A stretch of 5,359 bases of DNA from Gammaproteobacteria bacterium (GTDB lineage: Bacteria > Pseudomonadota > Gammaproteobacteria > HK1): assembly GCA_013042035.1 (NCBI GenBank), contig JABDQX010000431.1, positions 1 to 5,359 of the forward strand, read 5' to 3'. A program made the position numbers and the translations under genes. Of this stretch, positions 1 to 5,359 are shown piece after piece (the first letter of the stretch is position 1; each line of letters starts with the position of its first letter). Under the pieces are notes generated by a model, which worked only from the letters and a program-made list of their open reading frames with translations, made no database searches and was not told the origin of the DNA.

Positions 1-1189
1 GCAAAATAGTGGCCATCTCGACCGCCGCCTTCAAGGACGGGGCATCTACCGGTGTGTCCGGCAGATTGGCGCGTCTGGCGCGCGCATAACGGTCCTCGTA
101 AATATGGCTCTCTTCTTTCAAAGCAACGGTTTTCTGCCTGGTAATCAATGCATCGGAAAACTGTAACGCGCCCCAACCAATACCGGCCGATAGCAGTACT
201 ACGCCGATTACATACATCGCCATGCGCATCTGTAAAAACCGGAAATAGCGGACATCCTTTGGGGTGGCATAATGATTGGCGGGCACCGTGCGCACCAGGG
301 TACGCACAAAAAGCGGGTCGGCATGGGGTGTTCGGTGTTTGTCCCTGGTGCGTTTATCCGAAAGGCCGATTGCGGCCCCGACCTTCGCGATATCGATAAA
401 ATGGTAACGAATATTTGACGTATCGGTGACTTGTTGCGCCAGGGACGCCAGTGTCGGTGCCCCGCTCAGGAAACACACATCCAGGGGATGATTTACCGGC
501 AATAGCCGAAGGCCATTCAAATAGTGATGAGTTTTCCCCACCTCGCCCAGGATATCGGCCGAAAGGCACCCGGCATCATCGAGTCCCCCAGCCTCGGCAA
601 CCGAGCCCGGCAAGACAGCGAGTCGACTCACCTTGAGATGCCGACGGAGAAAAAAACTCTGGCGCAACCCACCATCGGCGTTGCAATGGACAAGCAGTGC
701 ATAGTCGGAAACACTTTCGGGCGAAGCGGCCTGGATGCCCCGGAGAAGCTTCCTGCTCAATATCGGCAGGGAATAGATACCGATAAGCGGGATTTTGCGT
801 TGGGTAATCGGATGCAACCAGCGTCTTAATATATCCGGGCGCGGCACGGCGGCAAACAAAACGTTATCGTCACGCCGCCCGCTGGTTTCCTGATCCTGAA
901 ATACCGCGTATCGATAGGGTGTATGTTGGAATAATCGACGCTGCCTGTTGGCCACCAAAGCGCGCCGATCCGGCCCAAATACATGGGGAATGGACTCGGT
1001 GCGGAATTCTTCCTCCACAAGGTCCAGCAAAAGACAGACAGGGGCCCAGGGTTCCCTGTCCAGATAGCCGGCAAATGCCTGTAAACCCGCCGGGCTATCC
1101 TGGAATACCTGGGTTTCAACAGGATTGCGCCGCCCCTGATAAACGGCAAGCCTGGAGCCGGTCAGAAAAAATACACGCTTTTGGGACAT
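1..1189 (-). CDS. Uncharacterised single-pass membrane protein, GspL/PilM-like layout (partial, 3' end off the left edge)
   Basis: I translated this frame by hand: 396 codons from the ATG at 1189-1187 to position 2, with no stop. The protein begins MSQKRVFFLTGSRLAVYQ. Residues 1-320 look like a soluble mixed alpha/beta domain, with hydrophobic strands such as VCLLLDLVEEEF (51-62) and SDYALLVHCN (161-170). Residues about 322-344 form one hydrophobic helix (MYVIGVVLLSAGIGWGAL). After it comes a charged, helical segment (from about 350) that may start a coiled coil. An in-frame TAG lies five codons upstream, so this ATG is the first usable start. A weak GGATAGG sits 11 nt before it. The cytosolic domain, single helix and coiled coil recall GspL or fused PilM/PilN platform proteins of secretion and pilus systems, but that is inference from layout only. 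I recall similar conserved hypothetical proteins in beta- and gammaproteobacteria, function unknown. It begins 43 bp after ligA and may share its transcript. Confidence 0.85.
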   Translation of the reverse strand, partial: MSQKRVFFLTGSRLAVYQGRRNPVETQVFQDSPAGLQAFAGYLDREPWAPVCLLLDLVEEEFRTESIPHVFGPDRRALVANRQRRLFQHTPYRYAVFQDQETSGRRDDNVLFAAVPRPDILRRWLHPITQRKIPLIGIYSLPILSRKLLRGIQAASPESVSDYALLVHCNADGGLRQSFFLRRHLKVSRLAVLPGSVAEAGGLDDAGCLSADILGEVGKTHHYLNGLRLLPVNHPLDVCFLSGAPTLASLAQQVTDTSNIRYHFIDIAKVGAAIGLSDKRTRDKHRTPHADPLFVRTLVRTVPANHYATPKDVRYFRFLQMRMAMYVIGVVLLSAGIGWGALQFSDALITRQKTVALKEESHIYEDRYARARRANLPDTPVDAPSLKAAVEMATIL

Positions 1190-1200
1190 CGATCGAAGAG

Positions 1201-1207
1201 CCTATCC
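1201..1207 (-). promoter_or_regulatory. Weak candidate ribosome binding site for the membrane protein gene
   Basis: The minus strand reads GGATAGG here, ending 11 nt before the ATG at 1189. Both the match and the spacing are poor compared with the AAGGAG site of the malyl-CoA lyase gene. It directly follows the outer arm of the inverted repeat at 1207-1248, so folding of that repeat could affect its access. This is a tentative call. Confidence 0.3.
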
Positions 1208-1248
1208 ACGAAGGAAGAGGTGTAAAAAATCTTCACGCTTCCTTCGTG
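1207..1248. repeat. Perfect 11-bp inverted repeat across the ligA stop codon (possible terminator or attenuator hairpin)
   Basis: CACGAAGGAAG at 1207-1217 is exactly complementary to CTTCCTTCGTG at 1238-1248, with a 20-nt loop. In the ligA direction one arm lies in the last codons of ligA, the stop (1235-1233) is in the loop, and the other arm lies just before the next gene. A nested alternative exists: CACG (1234-1237) and CGTG (1245-1248) pair around a 7-nt loop. That small hairpin is followed by a T5 tract on the plus strand (1250-1254) and, after AAGA, by a T6 tract on the minus strand (1229-1224). The two folds share an arm and exclude each other. The stem is weak for a standard terminator, so the role is unsettled. 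Confidence 0.55.
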
Positions 1249-3440
1249 CTTTTTGGTGTTGTTCGTGGATCCTCGAGCTTCTCCAAAAACGCCGCCTCCG
1301 TCATGATGGGTATCCCCAGTTTTTCCGCCTTGGCAAATTTTGAACCGGGTTCATTCCCGGCAATCAAATAAGTCGTTTTGCCCGATACGCTGCCACTGAC
1401 CTTGGCACCGAGCGCCTTCAGGTGATGCTTTGCCGCCTCACGGGTCATGACCGAAAGTGTTCCTGTTATCACAAAGGTTTGCCCTGCCAGGGGTTTCAAT
1501 GCTTCCGCTGCGTTGACCGCCGGTGGCGTATCGACCCAATGCATACCGATTTGCGGGTTTTGCAGCGCCCGGACAATGTCGCGGTTGTGGGGTTGCGAGA
1601 AAAAGCTAACGATACGCCGGGCGACGATGGGGCCCACGTCGGGGGCTTGTTGCAGTTCTTCCTCACTGGCCGATTGTAGCCTTTCCAGGGAACCGAAGTG
1701 ATCGGCAAGATTACCTGCGGTGGCCTCGCCCACCTCACGGATACCCAGGGCAAACAGAAAACGCGCCAGTGTGGTGGATTTACTCTTTTCCAACGCTTTC
1801 AGAAGATTTTGCGCGGATAGTTCTCCCATGCGTTCCAGCCCCGCCAGGGTCGGAGCGTCGAGTCGATACAGATCGGCAACGGAACGGACAAGTCCCTCGT
1901 CCACGAGTTGTTCCACAAGCCTTTCGCCAAGCCCTTCGATATCCATGGCGCGCCGACCGGCAAAGTGGCGGACGGCCTGTTTACGCTGGGCTGGGCAAAA
2001 AAGCCCACCACTGCATCTGGCGGCAGATTCGCCCTGCGCGCGCACCACATCGGAACGGCACTCCGGGCAACGGGTGGGAATTTGGAAGGGCGCGGCATCG
2101 GGGAGGCGATGATCCGGCAGGACACGCGCCACTTCCGGAATCACGTCACCGGCCCGCCGAACCACCACCGTATCCCCGATTCGGACATCCTTGCGCTCCA
2201 CCTCATCCTGATTGTGCAAGGTCGCATTGGTGACGGTCACGCCCCCTACCCGCACCGGTTTCAGGCGCGCCACGGGCGTGATGGCCCCGGTGCGCCCCAC
2301 CTGGACCTGGATATCGAATATCTGTGTGATAGCCTCCTCGGCGGGAAACTTGTGGGCGATCGCCCAGCGGGGCGCCCGGGCGACCCGGCCGAGTTTTGCC
2401 TGATCCGACAGGGAATTGACCTTGTACACCACCCCATCGATCTCATACCCGAGCGCACCGGGTTGCCGGCTTGCCGGCTCACGATCGGCACGGGTGCCTG
2501 AATTCGAAGGCGGATCATCATCCGGGATATTTGCCGTGCGCGGCACGCGCCTTTCCATGATGCGATGGTAGTAGTCGAGACACCCGCTCGCGCCATGGAC
2601 CACCTCGATCTCGGGGGATACCCGCAGCCCCCACCGGGACAACCTTTCCAGCACCCGGTCATGCCGGTCCGGCAATTCGCCTTCCACGGCACCGACGCCA
2701 TAACAGAACATCGTCAGCGGTCGGTCGGCGGTAATGGCCGGATCCAGTTGACGCAGACTGCCCGCCGCCGCGTTCCGGGGGTTCGCGAAGGCCTTTTCTC
2801 CCCGTTCCCGCTGGCCGGCATTGAGACCCTCGAATGCCGCGATCTCCATGTAGACCTCACCACGGACCTCCAGAACGGCGGGGATGTCCTCTCCAAACAG
2901 ACGAAGCGGCACGGCGCCGATGGTGCGGACATTCCGGGTGATGTCCTCGCCCCGTGTGCCATCCCCCCGGGTCGCGCCCCGGACCAGAATGCCGTTCTCA
3001 TAACGCAGGCTCACCGCCACGCCATCGATCTTGGGCTCGGCCACGTAGGCAACCGTCCCGGCGATTTTATCCTGTTTTTCCCCTCGTAAGGCAACCGGTT
3101 CGGAACCCGCCTCTGGATTCTCGGGCGGCACTGCCGTGCGCAGCACCACCCGCCGATCGAACTCATGGATCTCCTGTTCGCTGAAGGCATTGCCCAGGGA
3201 CAGCATGGGGACCTCGTGCGGGACCTCGCCAAACCCCGCCAGCGGCTCGGCGCCGACCCGTTGGGTGGGGGAGTCCGGCGTGATCAATTCCGGGTGCCGC
3301 GCTTCCAACGCCTGTAGTTCCCGGAACAGACGATCATATTCGGCATCCGGGATCTCCGGCTCATCCAGGGTGTGGTAGCGATGGCCGTGGTAGGAGAGGG
3401 TTTTCTTCAGTGCGGCAGCGGTTTCGAATGGGGTTTGCAT
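1233..3440 (-). CDS. ligA: NAD-dependent DNA ligase LigA
   Basis: LigA joins 3'-OH and 5'-phosphate ends at nicks in duplex DNA, using NAD+ to adenylate its own lysine, during replication and repair in the cytoplasm. The 735-residue protein has all the expected parts. The Ia domain is at about 1-75, with the NMN-binding YH and DAEYDRL motifs. The adenylation domain follows, with catalytic K137 in AEPKIDG, and an OB fold begins near 370. Four zinc-finger cysteines are C458, C461, C476 and C482. Helix-hairpin-helix repeats span about 495-625 and a BRCT domain about 648-722. The start aligns with that of E. coli LigA (671 residues). The extra length comes from an insertion of about 22 residues before the catalytic lysine (near 103-130), another of about 29 residues before GYEIDGVVYK (near 303-330), and a short C-terminal tail. 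No good Shine-Dalgarno precedes the ATG. Family assignment is certain. Confidence 0.98.
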   Translation of the reverse strand: MQTPFETAAALKKTLSYHGHRYHTLDEPEIPDAEYDRLFRELQALEARHPELITPDSPTQRVGAEPLAGFGEVPHEVPMLSLGNAFSEQEIHEFDRRVVLRTAVPPENPEAGSEPVALRGEKQDKIAGTVAYVAEPKIDGVAVSLRYENGILVRGATRGDGTRGEDITRNVRTIGAVPLRLFGEDIPAVLEVRGEVYMEIAAFEGLNAGQRERGEKAFANPRNAAAGSLRQLDPAITADRPLTMFCYGVGAVEGELPDRHDRVLERLSRWGLRVSPEIEVVHGASGCLDYYHRIMERRVPRTANIPDDDPPSNSGTRADREPASRQPGALGYEIDGVVYKVNSLSDQAKLGRVARAPRWAIAHKFPAEEAITQIFDIQVQVGRTGAITPVARLKPVRVGGVTVTNATLHNQDEVERKDVRIGDTVVVRRAGDVIPEVARVLPDHRLPDAAPFQIPTRCPECRSDVVRAQGESAARCSGGLFCPAQRKQAVRHFAGRRAMDIEGLGERLVEQLVDEGLVRSVADLYRLDAPTLAGLERMGELSAQNLLKALEKSKSTTLARFLFALGIREVGEATAGNLADHFGSLERLQSASEEELQQAPDVGPIVARRIVSFFSQPHNRDIVRALQNPQIGMHWVDTPPAVNAAEALKPLAGQTFVITGTLSVMTREAAKHHLKALGAKVSGSVSGKTTYLIAGNEPGSKFAKAEKLGIPIMTEAAFLEKLEDPRTTPKSTKEA
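2463..2478. repeat. Short tandem duplication inside ligA
   Basis: The 8-mer TTGCCGGC occurs twice in a row. It falls in the codons for about residues 322-326, inside the second non-conserved insertion of LigA. The unit is not a multiple of three, so duplication alone would have shifted the frame unless it was compensated. Two copies of a GC-rich 8-mer can also arise by chance. Confidence 0.5.
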
Positions 3441-3461
3441 GGGAATTTTTTACCACAGCGC

Positions 3462-3491
3462 AAAAACGATTAGCCCCGCGAAGCGGGGCTA
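3462..3491 (-). terminator. Rho-independent terminator after the malyl-CoA lyase gene
   Basis: On the minus strand a 9-bp perfect stem, TAGCCCCGC paired with GCGGGGCTA, closes on a TTC loop (3491-3471). It is followed by AATCG and a T5 run (3466-3462). The hairpin starts 27 bp after the malyl-CoA lyase stop codon. On the plus strand no T run follows the stem, so it should act only in the minus direction. The T run ends 21 nt before the ligA start codon. Confidence 0.85.
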
Positions 3492-3518
3492 TAAACCATC
3501 GGATTTCGACCGGCGAAA

Positions 3519-4562
3519 TTACAATCCGTACTGCGCGGCCAGTTCCTTATCCTTTTTTGCCACCAGCTTGGCGAGATCCACGATCACCTTGGCCTGCTTC
3601 CAGGTGGCATCGTCCTGCATCTTGCCATCGATCATCACGGCACCGGAGCCATCCGGCATGGACTCCAGGATGCGTTTCGCAAACAGGACTTCGTTGACAT
3701 CGGGGCTGAACACCCGTTTTGCGATCTCGATCTGTCCGGGATGGAGCGACCAGGCCCCCATGCAGCCCTGTAGGAAGGCATTGCGGAACTGGGCCTCGCA
3801 GGCCGCATCGTCCTTGAAATCACCGAAGGGTCCGTAGAACGCCCGGATGCCATTGGACATGCAGGCATCGACCATCTTCGCCACGGTGTAATGCCAGAGA
3901 TCCTGTTGGAAGAGCATCCGTTCGCCAGTCTCGACCGGGTCTTGCAGCACGCCGTAGAACGGATGACCACCACCGACGCGCGTGGTCTTCATGCCACGGG
4001 AGGCGGCCAGATCCGCCGGCCCCAGGCTCATGCCCTGCATGCGGGGGCTCGCGGCGGCGATGTCCGCGACGTTTTTGACGCCTTGGGCGGTCTCGAGGAT
4101 GGCGTGGATCAGGATCGGCTTTTTGATTTTGTCGTTTCTGGCTTCGAGTTGGGCCAGAAGCTGATCGAAATAATGGATATCCCATGGACCTTCGACCTTG
4201 GGCACCATCATTACGTCCAGTTTATGACCGATGGTGCTGACGACTTCGGTTACATCATCCAACACCCAGGGGCTGTTCAGGCAGTTGACGCGGGTCCACA
4301 GCGCGGTATCGCCAAAATCGGTATCTTTCGCCACTTCGATGAAGCCTGCCCGGGCGGCCTCTTTGGCATCGATGGGAATCGCGTCTTCCAGGTTGCCCAG
4401 CAACACATCCACCTGCTTGATCATATCGGGGACTTTGCTGCGCATCTTTTCGTTGTGGGGCGGGAAGAAATGGATCATGCGCTCGGGACGCACGGGCAGT
4501 TCACGGATGGGTTCCGGGGCGCCGATGGCAAGGGGTTTGTAAAAATGCGAGGGTAGTTTCAT
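3519..4562 (-). CDS. mcl: Malyl-CoA lyase / beta-methylmalyl-CoA lyase (HpcH/HpaI-CitE superfamily)
   Basis: The enzyme reversibly cleaves L-malyl-CoA to acetyl-CoA and glyoxylate. Many relatives also split beta-methylmalyl-CoA into propionyl-CoA and glyoxylate. It is a cytosolic TIM-barrel protein that needs Mg2+ or Mn2+. Its 347 residues are complete for the family. Visible motifs are LGNLEDAIP (55-63), RVN with R91 as the likely substrate-binding arginine, the VPKVEG strand (120-125), ILETAQG with E157 and GPADLAAS with D184 as the likely metal ligands, and WSLHPGQIEIA (271-281). The C-terminal lid ends AAQYGL. AAGGAG lies 5 nt before the ATG, which supports this start. Family members serve the serine cycle, the ethylmalonyl-CoA pathway or the 3-hydroxypropionate bicycle, but no partner gene is visible here, so the pathway cannot be assigned. 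The superfamily is very secure. Exact substrate is less so, since citramalyl-CoA or related thioesters are alternatives. Confidence 0.9.
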   Translation of the reverse strand: MKLPSHFYKPLAIGAPEPIRELPVRPERMIHFFPPHNEKMRSKVPDMIKQVDVLLGNLEDAIPIDAKEAARAGFIEVAKDTDFGDTALWTRVNCLNSPWVLDDVTEVVSTIGHKLDVMMVPKVEGPWDIHYFDQLLAQLEARNDKIKKPILIHAILETAQGVKNVADIAAASPRMQGMSLGPADLAASRGMKTTRVGGGHPFYGVLQDPVETGERMLFQQDLWHYTVAKMVDACMSNGIRAFYGPFGDFKDDAACEAQFRNAFLQGCMGAWSLHPGQIEIAKRVFSPDVNEVLFAKRILESMPDGSGAVMIDGKMQDDATWKQAKVIVDLAKLVAKKDKELAAQYGL

Positions 4563-4666
4563 GGGGACTCCTTAAAGGTAAGTTTGTTTTGTATACGTGA
4601 GTCTCGGTTAATCTGGTGTGTATGGAGTGAAATGGTTAACTCGCTTAAAAGTCCGATGATAAGGAA
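4563..4666 (-). other. Intergenic leader between dinD-like gene and malyl-CoA lyase gene
   Basis: This 104-bp gap is visibly AT-richer than the genes beside it and probably holds the lyase promoter. TATACA on the minus strand (4595-4590) could be a -10 element, but the hexamer 17 bp upstream of it is CACCAG, not a recognisable -35, so I do not call a promoter. I see no hairpin with a T run after the dinD-like stop codon, so read-through into the lyase gene cannot be excluded. Confidence 0.4.
4568..4573 (-). promoter_or_regulatory. Ribosome binding site of the malyl-CoA lyase gene
   Basis: AAGGAG on the minus strand sits 5 nt before the ATG at 4562. It is a near-consensus Shine-Dalgarno site and fixes the start. 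It is by far the best such site in the window and suggests high translation of the lyase relative to its neighbours. Confidence 0.85.
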
Positions 4667-5359
4667 CTAATCTCCTTTTGTTTTTGATTTAGAGGGAGAG
4701 TCGAGACGTTTCATCCCTTTGGCGGCAGATTTGATGCGTCTTTTTACCCTTGATATATCTTCCTCGATGGGTAGATTTTCGGGGGCGACGCCACTCGAAC
4801 GTAGCATTACCGCACGAACCTCAGCGCCTACATCTTGCGCCGTTTGCTTAAGCTGCGGCAGACCTGTCGCGCCACTGCTGTGTGCACGTTCGGCGGTCTG
4901 CGTAACACGGAACAGATTGGCGGCAAGCTCGGTCTTACCCATGAAATTATAAAGGGTACCGCCAGCAGGAGCACCCTTGTGGCTTACCAACTGTTTGAGA
5001 GAAAGGTTGTACATGCCACGGAACCCCGCGTCCTTGAAGATTCCGAATTCATGATTTTGAAGGCCTGCACGGTGAGCTACGGCGCTCATCATGGACTCAC
5101 CGCCCTTCAGCTCTTCGCGAACCTCAATACGTTCCAATGCATCCTGTTGAATGCGTTGCTCAACCAAAGCATCGGCAAGAGCGGCAAGCACCATTTTGGC
5201 CTCCGACACCTCAGTCTTACGAGAATCGGCGTGCATGGTAATCAGAAAGCACGCGAATCGGGTCAAGCGGTAGCTGGATACCTCGCGCCCATCAATTGAT
5301 GCGCTTTCTTGAATGAATGCTTCCGGAATCGGGACGCCCAAGGCTACACATGAGGCCAT
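4667..5359 (-). CDS. dinD: DinD-like DNA-damage-inducible protein, Bro-N family (partial, N-terminus off the right edge)
   Basis: This is the last 230 residues of a DinD-like protein. E. coli DinD is a LexA-controlled SOS protein of 274 residues reported to act on RecA filaments. Remembered family landmarks are present in order: the end of the Bro-N domain at YRLTRFACFLI (30-40), then AKMVLAALADALVEQRI (54-70), a charged helix with REELKGG (81-87), FGIFKDAGFRGMYNLSLKQL (103-122), and MGKTELAANLFRVTQT (139-154), which nearly matches MGSTELAANLFRATQT of E. coli. The C-terminus is basic and ends KSKTKGD. The methionine at the window edge is unlikely to be the true start, because about 45-50 residues of Bro-N appear to be missing and the open frame reaches the edge. 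Any LexA box would lie outside. The coding DNA looks lower in GC than ligA, judged by eye. The C-terminal match makes DinD more likely than other Bro-N proteins. Confidence 0.88.
   Translation of the reverse strand: MASCVALGVPIPEAFIQESASIDGREVSSYRLTRFACFLITMHADSRKTEVSEAKMVLAALADALVEQRIQQDALERIEVREELKGGESMMSAVAHRAGLQNHEFGIFKDAGFRGMYNLSLKQLVSHKGAPAGGTLYNFMGKTELAANLFRVTQTAERAHSSGATGLPQLKQTAQDVGAEVRAVMLRSSGVAPENLPIEEDISRVKRRIKSAAKGMKRLDSPSKSKTKGD

Noticed and set aside
826..1149. Minus-strand open frame of 107 codons
   Set aside because: It lies in a different frame within the 396-codon membrane protein frame, which has a better start, a coherent transmembrane helix and no stop.
919..1371. Plus-strand open frame of 150 codons spanning the ligA 3' end and the membrane protein start
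   Set aside because: It is antisense to two supported genes, runs through the inverted repeat, and its translation is rich in P, R, C and S with no recognisable domain, as expected of a shadow frame.
1908..2501. Plus-strand open frame of 197 codons opposite ligA
   Set aside because: It lies wholly antisense to conserved LigA domains (adenylation/OB and zinc finger). High GC makes such antisense frames common, and no ribosome binding site or domain was seen.
3891..4556. Plus-strand open frame of 221 codons opposite the malyl-CoA lyase
   Set aside because: It is fully antisense to a well-conserved enzyme, and its apparent sequence mirrors the codon bias of that enzyme.
4590..4595. TATACA as a -10 promoter element for the lyase
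   Set aside because: No acceptable -35 hexamer lies at 16-18 bp, so it is kept only as a remark in the intergenic entry.
4606..4639. Two GGTTAA copies (4606-4611 and 4634-4639) upstream of the lyase as a possible operator
   Set aside because: The six-base matches do not extend, and such repeats are expected by chance in an AT-rich gap.
4835..5299. Plus-strand open frame of 154 codons opposite the dinD-like gene
   Set aside because: The minus-strand frame matches DinD motif by motif, and this frame shows no family features.
5357..5359. ATG at the right edge as the true start of the dinD-like gene
   Set aside because: The Bro-N domain would lack its first half, and the frame is open to the window edge, so the real start is most likely outside.

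Overview
The window looks like ordinary chromosome from a proteobacterium of moderately high GC, most likely a gammaproteobacterium or a close relative. The LigA in it follows the E. coli-type protein closely across the adenylation, zinc-finger and BRCT regions, and a DinD relative is also present. No taxon marker allows a finer placement. All four genes lie on the minus strand, so the reading order is from high to low coordinates.

Layout in transcription order. (1) 5359-4667: 3' part of a DinD-like (Bro-N family) DNA-damage-inducible protein, cut by the right window edge. (2) 4666-4563: 104 bp gap ending in a strong Shine-Dalgarno site. (3) 4562-3519: complete malyl-CoA lyase / beta-methylmalyl-CoA lyase of the HpcH/HpaI-CitE superfamily. 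(4) 3491-3462: a clear intrinsic terminator. (5) 3440-1233: complete NAD-dependent DNA ligase LigA, 735 residues, with two non-conserved insertions in its adenylation domain. (6) 1248-1207: a perfect 11-bp inverted repeat spanning the ligA stop codon. (7) 1189 to the left edge: a long open frame with no stop inside the window, coding for an uncharacterised protein with a cytosolic domain of about 320 residues, one transmembrane helix and the start of a charged, probably periplasmic, segment.

The genes do not form one pathway. LigA seals DNA nicks and DinD is linked to the SOS response, but the carbon-metabolism lyase and a terminator separate them, so no operon is implied. LigA and the uncharacterised membrane protein are only 43 bp apart and may be cotranscribed. 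I see no tRNA, rRNA, CRISPR array, insertion sequence or origin, and no stretch over 300 bp without a gene. I do not see a convincing new multi-gene system. The least explained items are the membrane protein at the left edge and the hairpin arrangement at the ligA 3' end.
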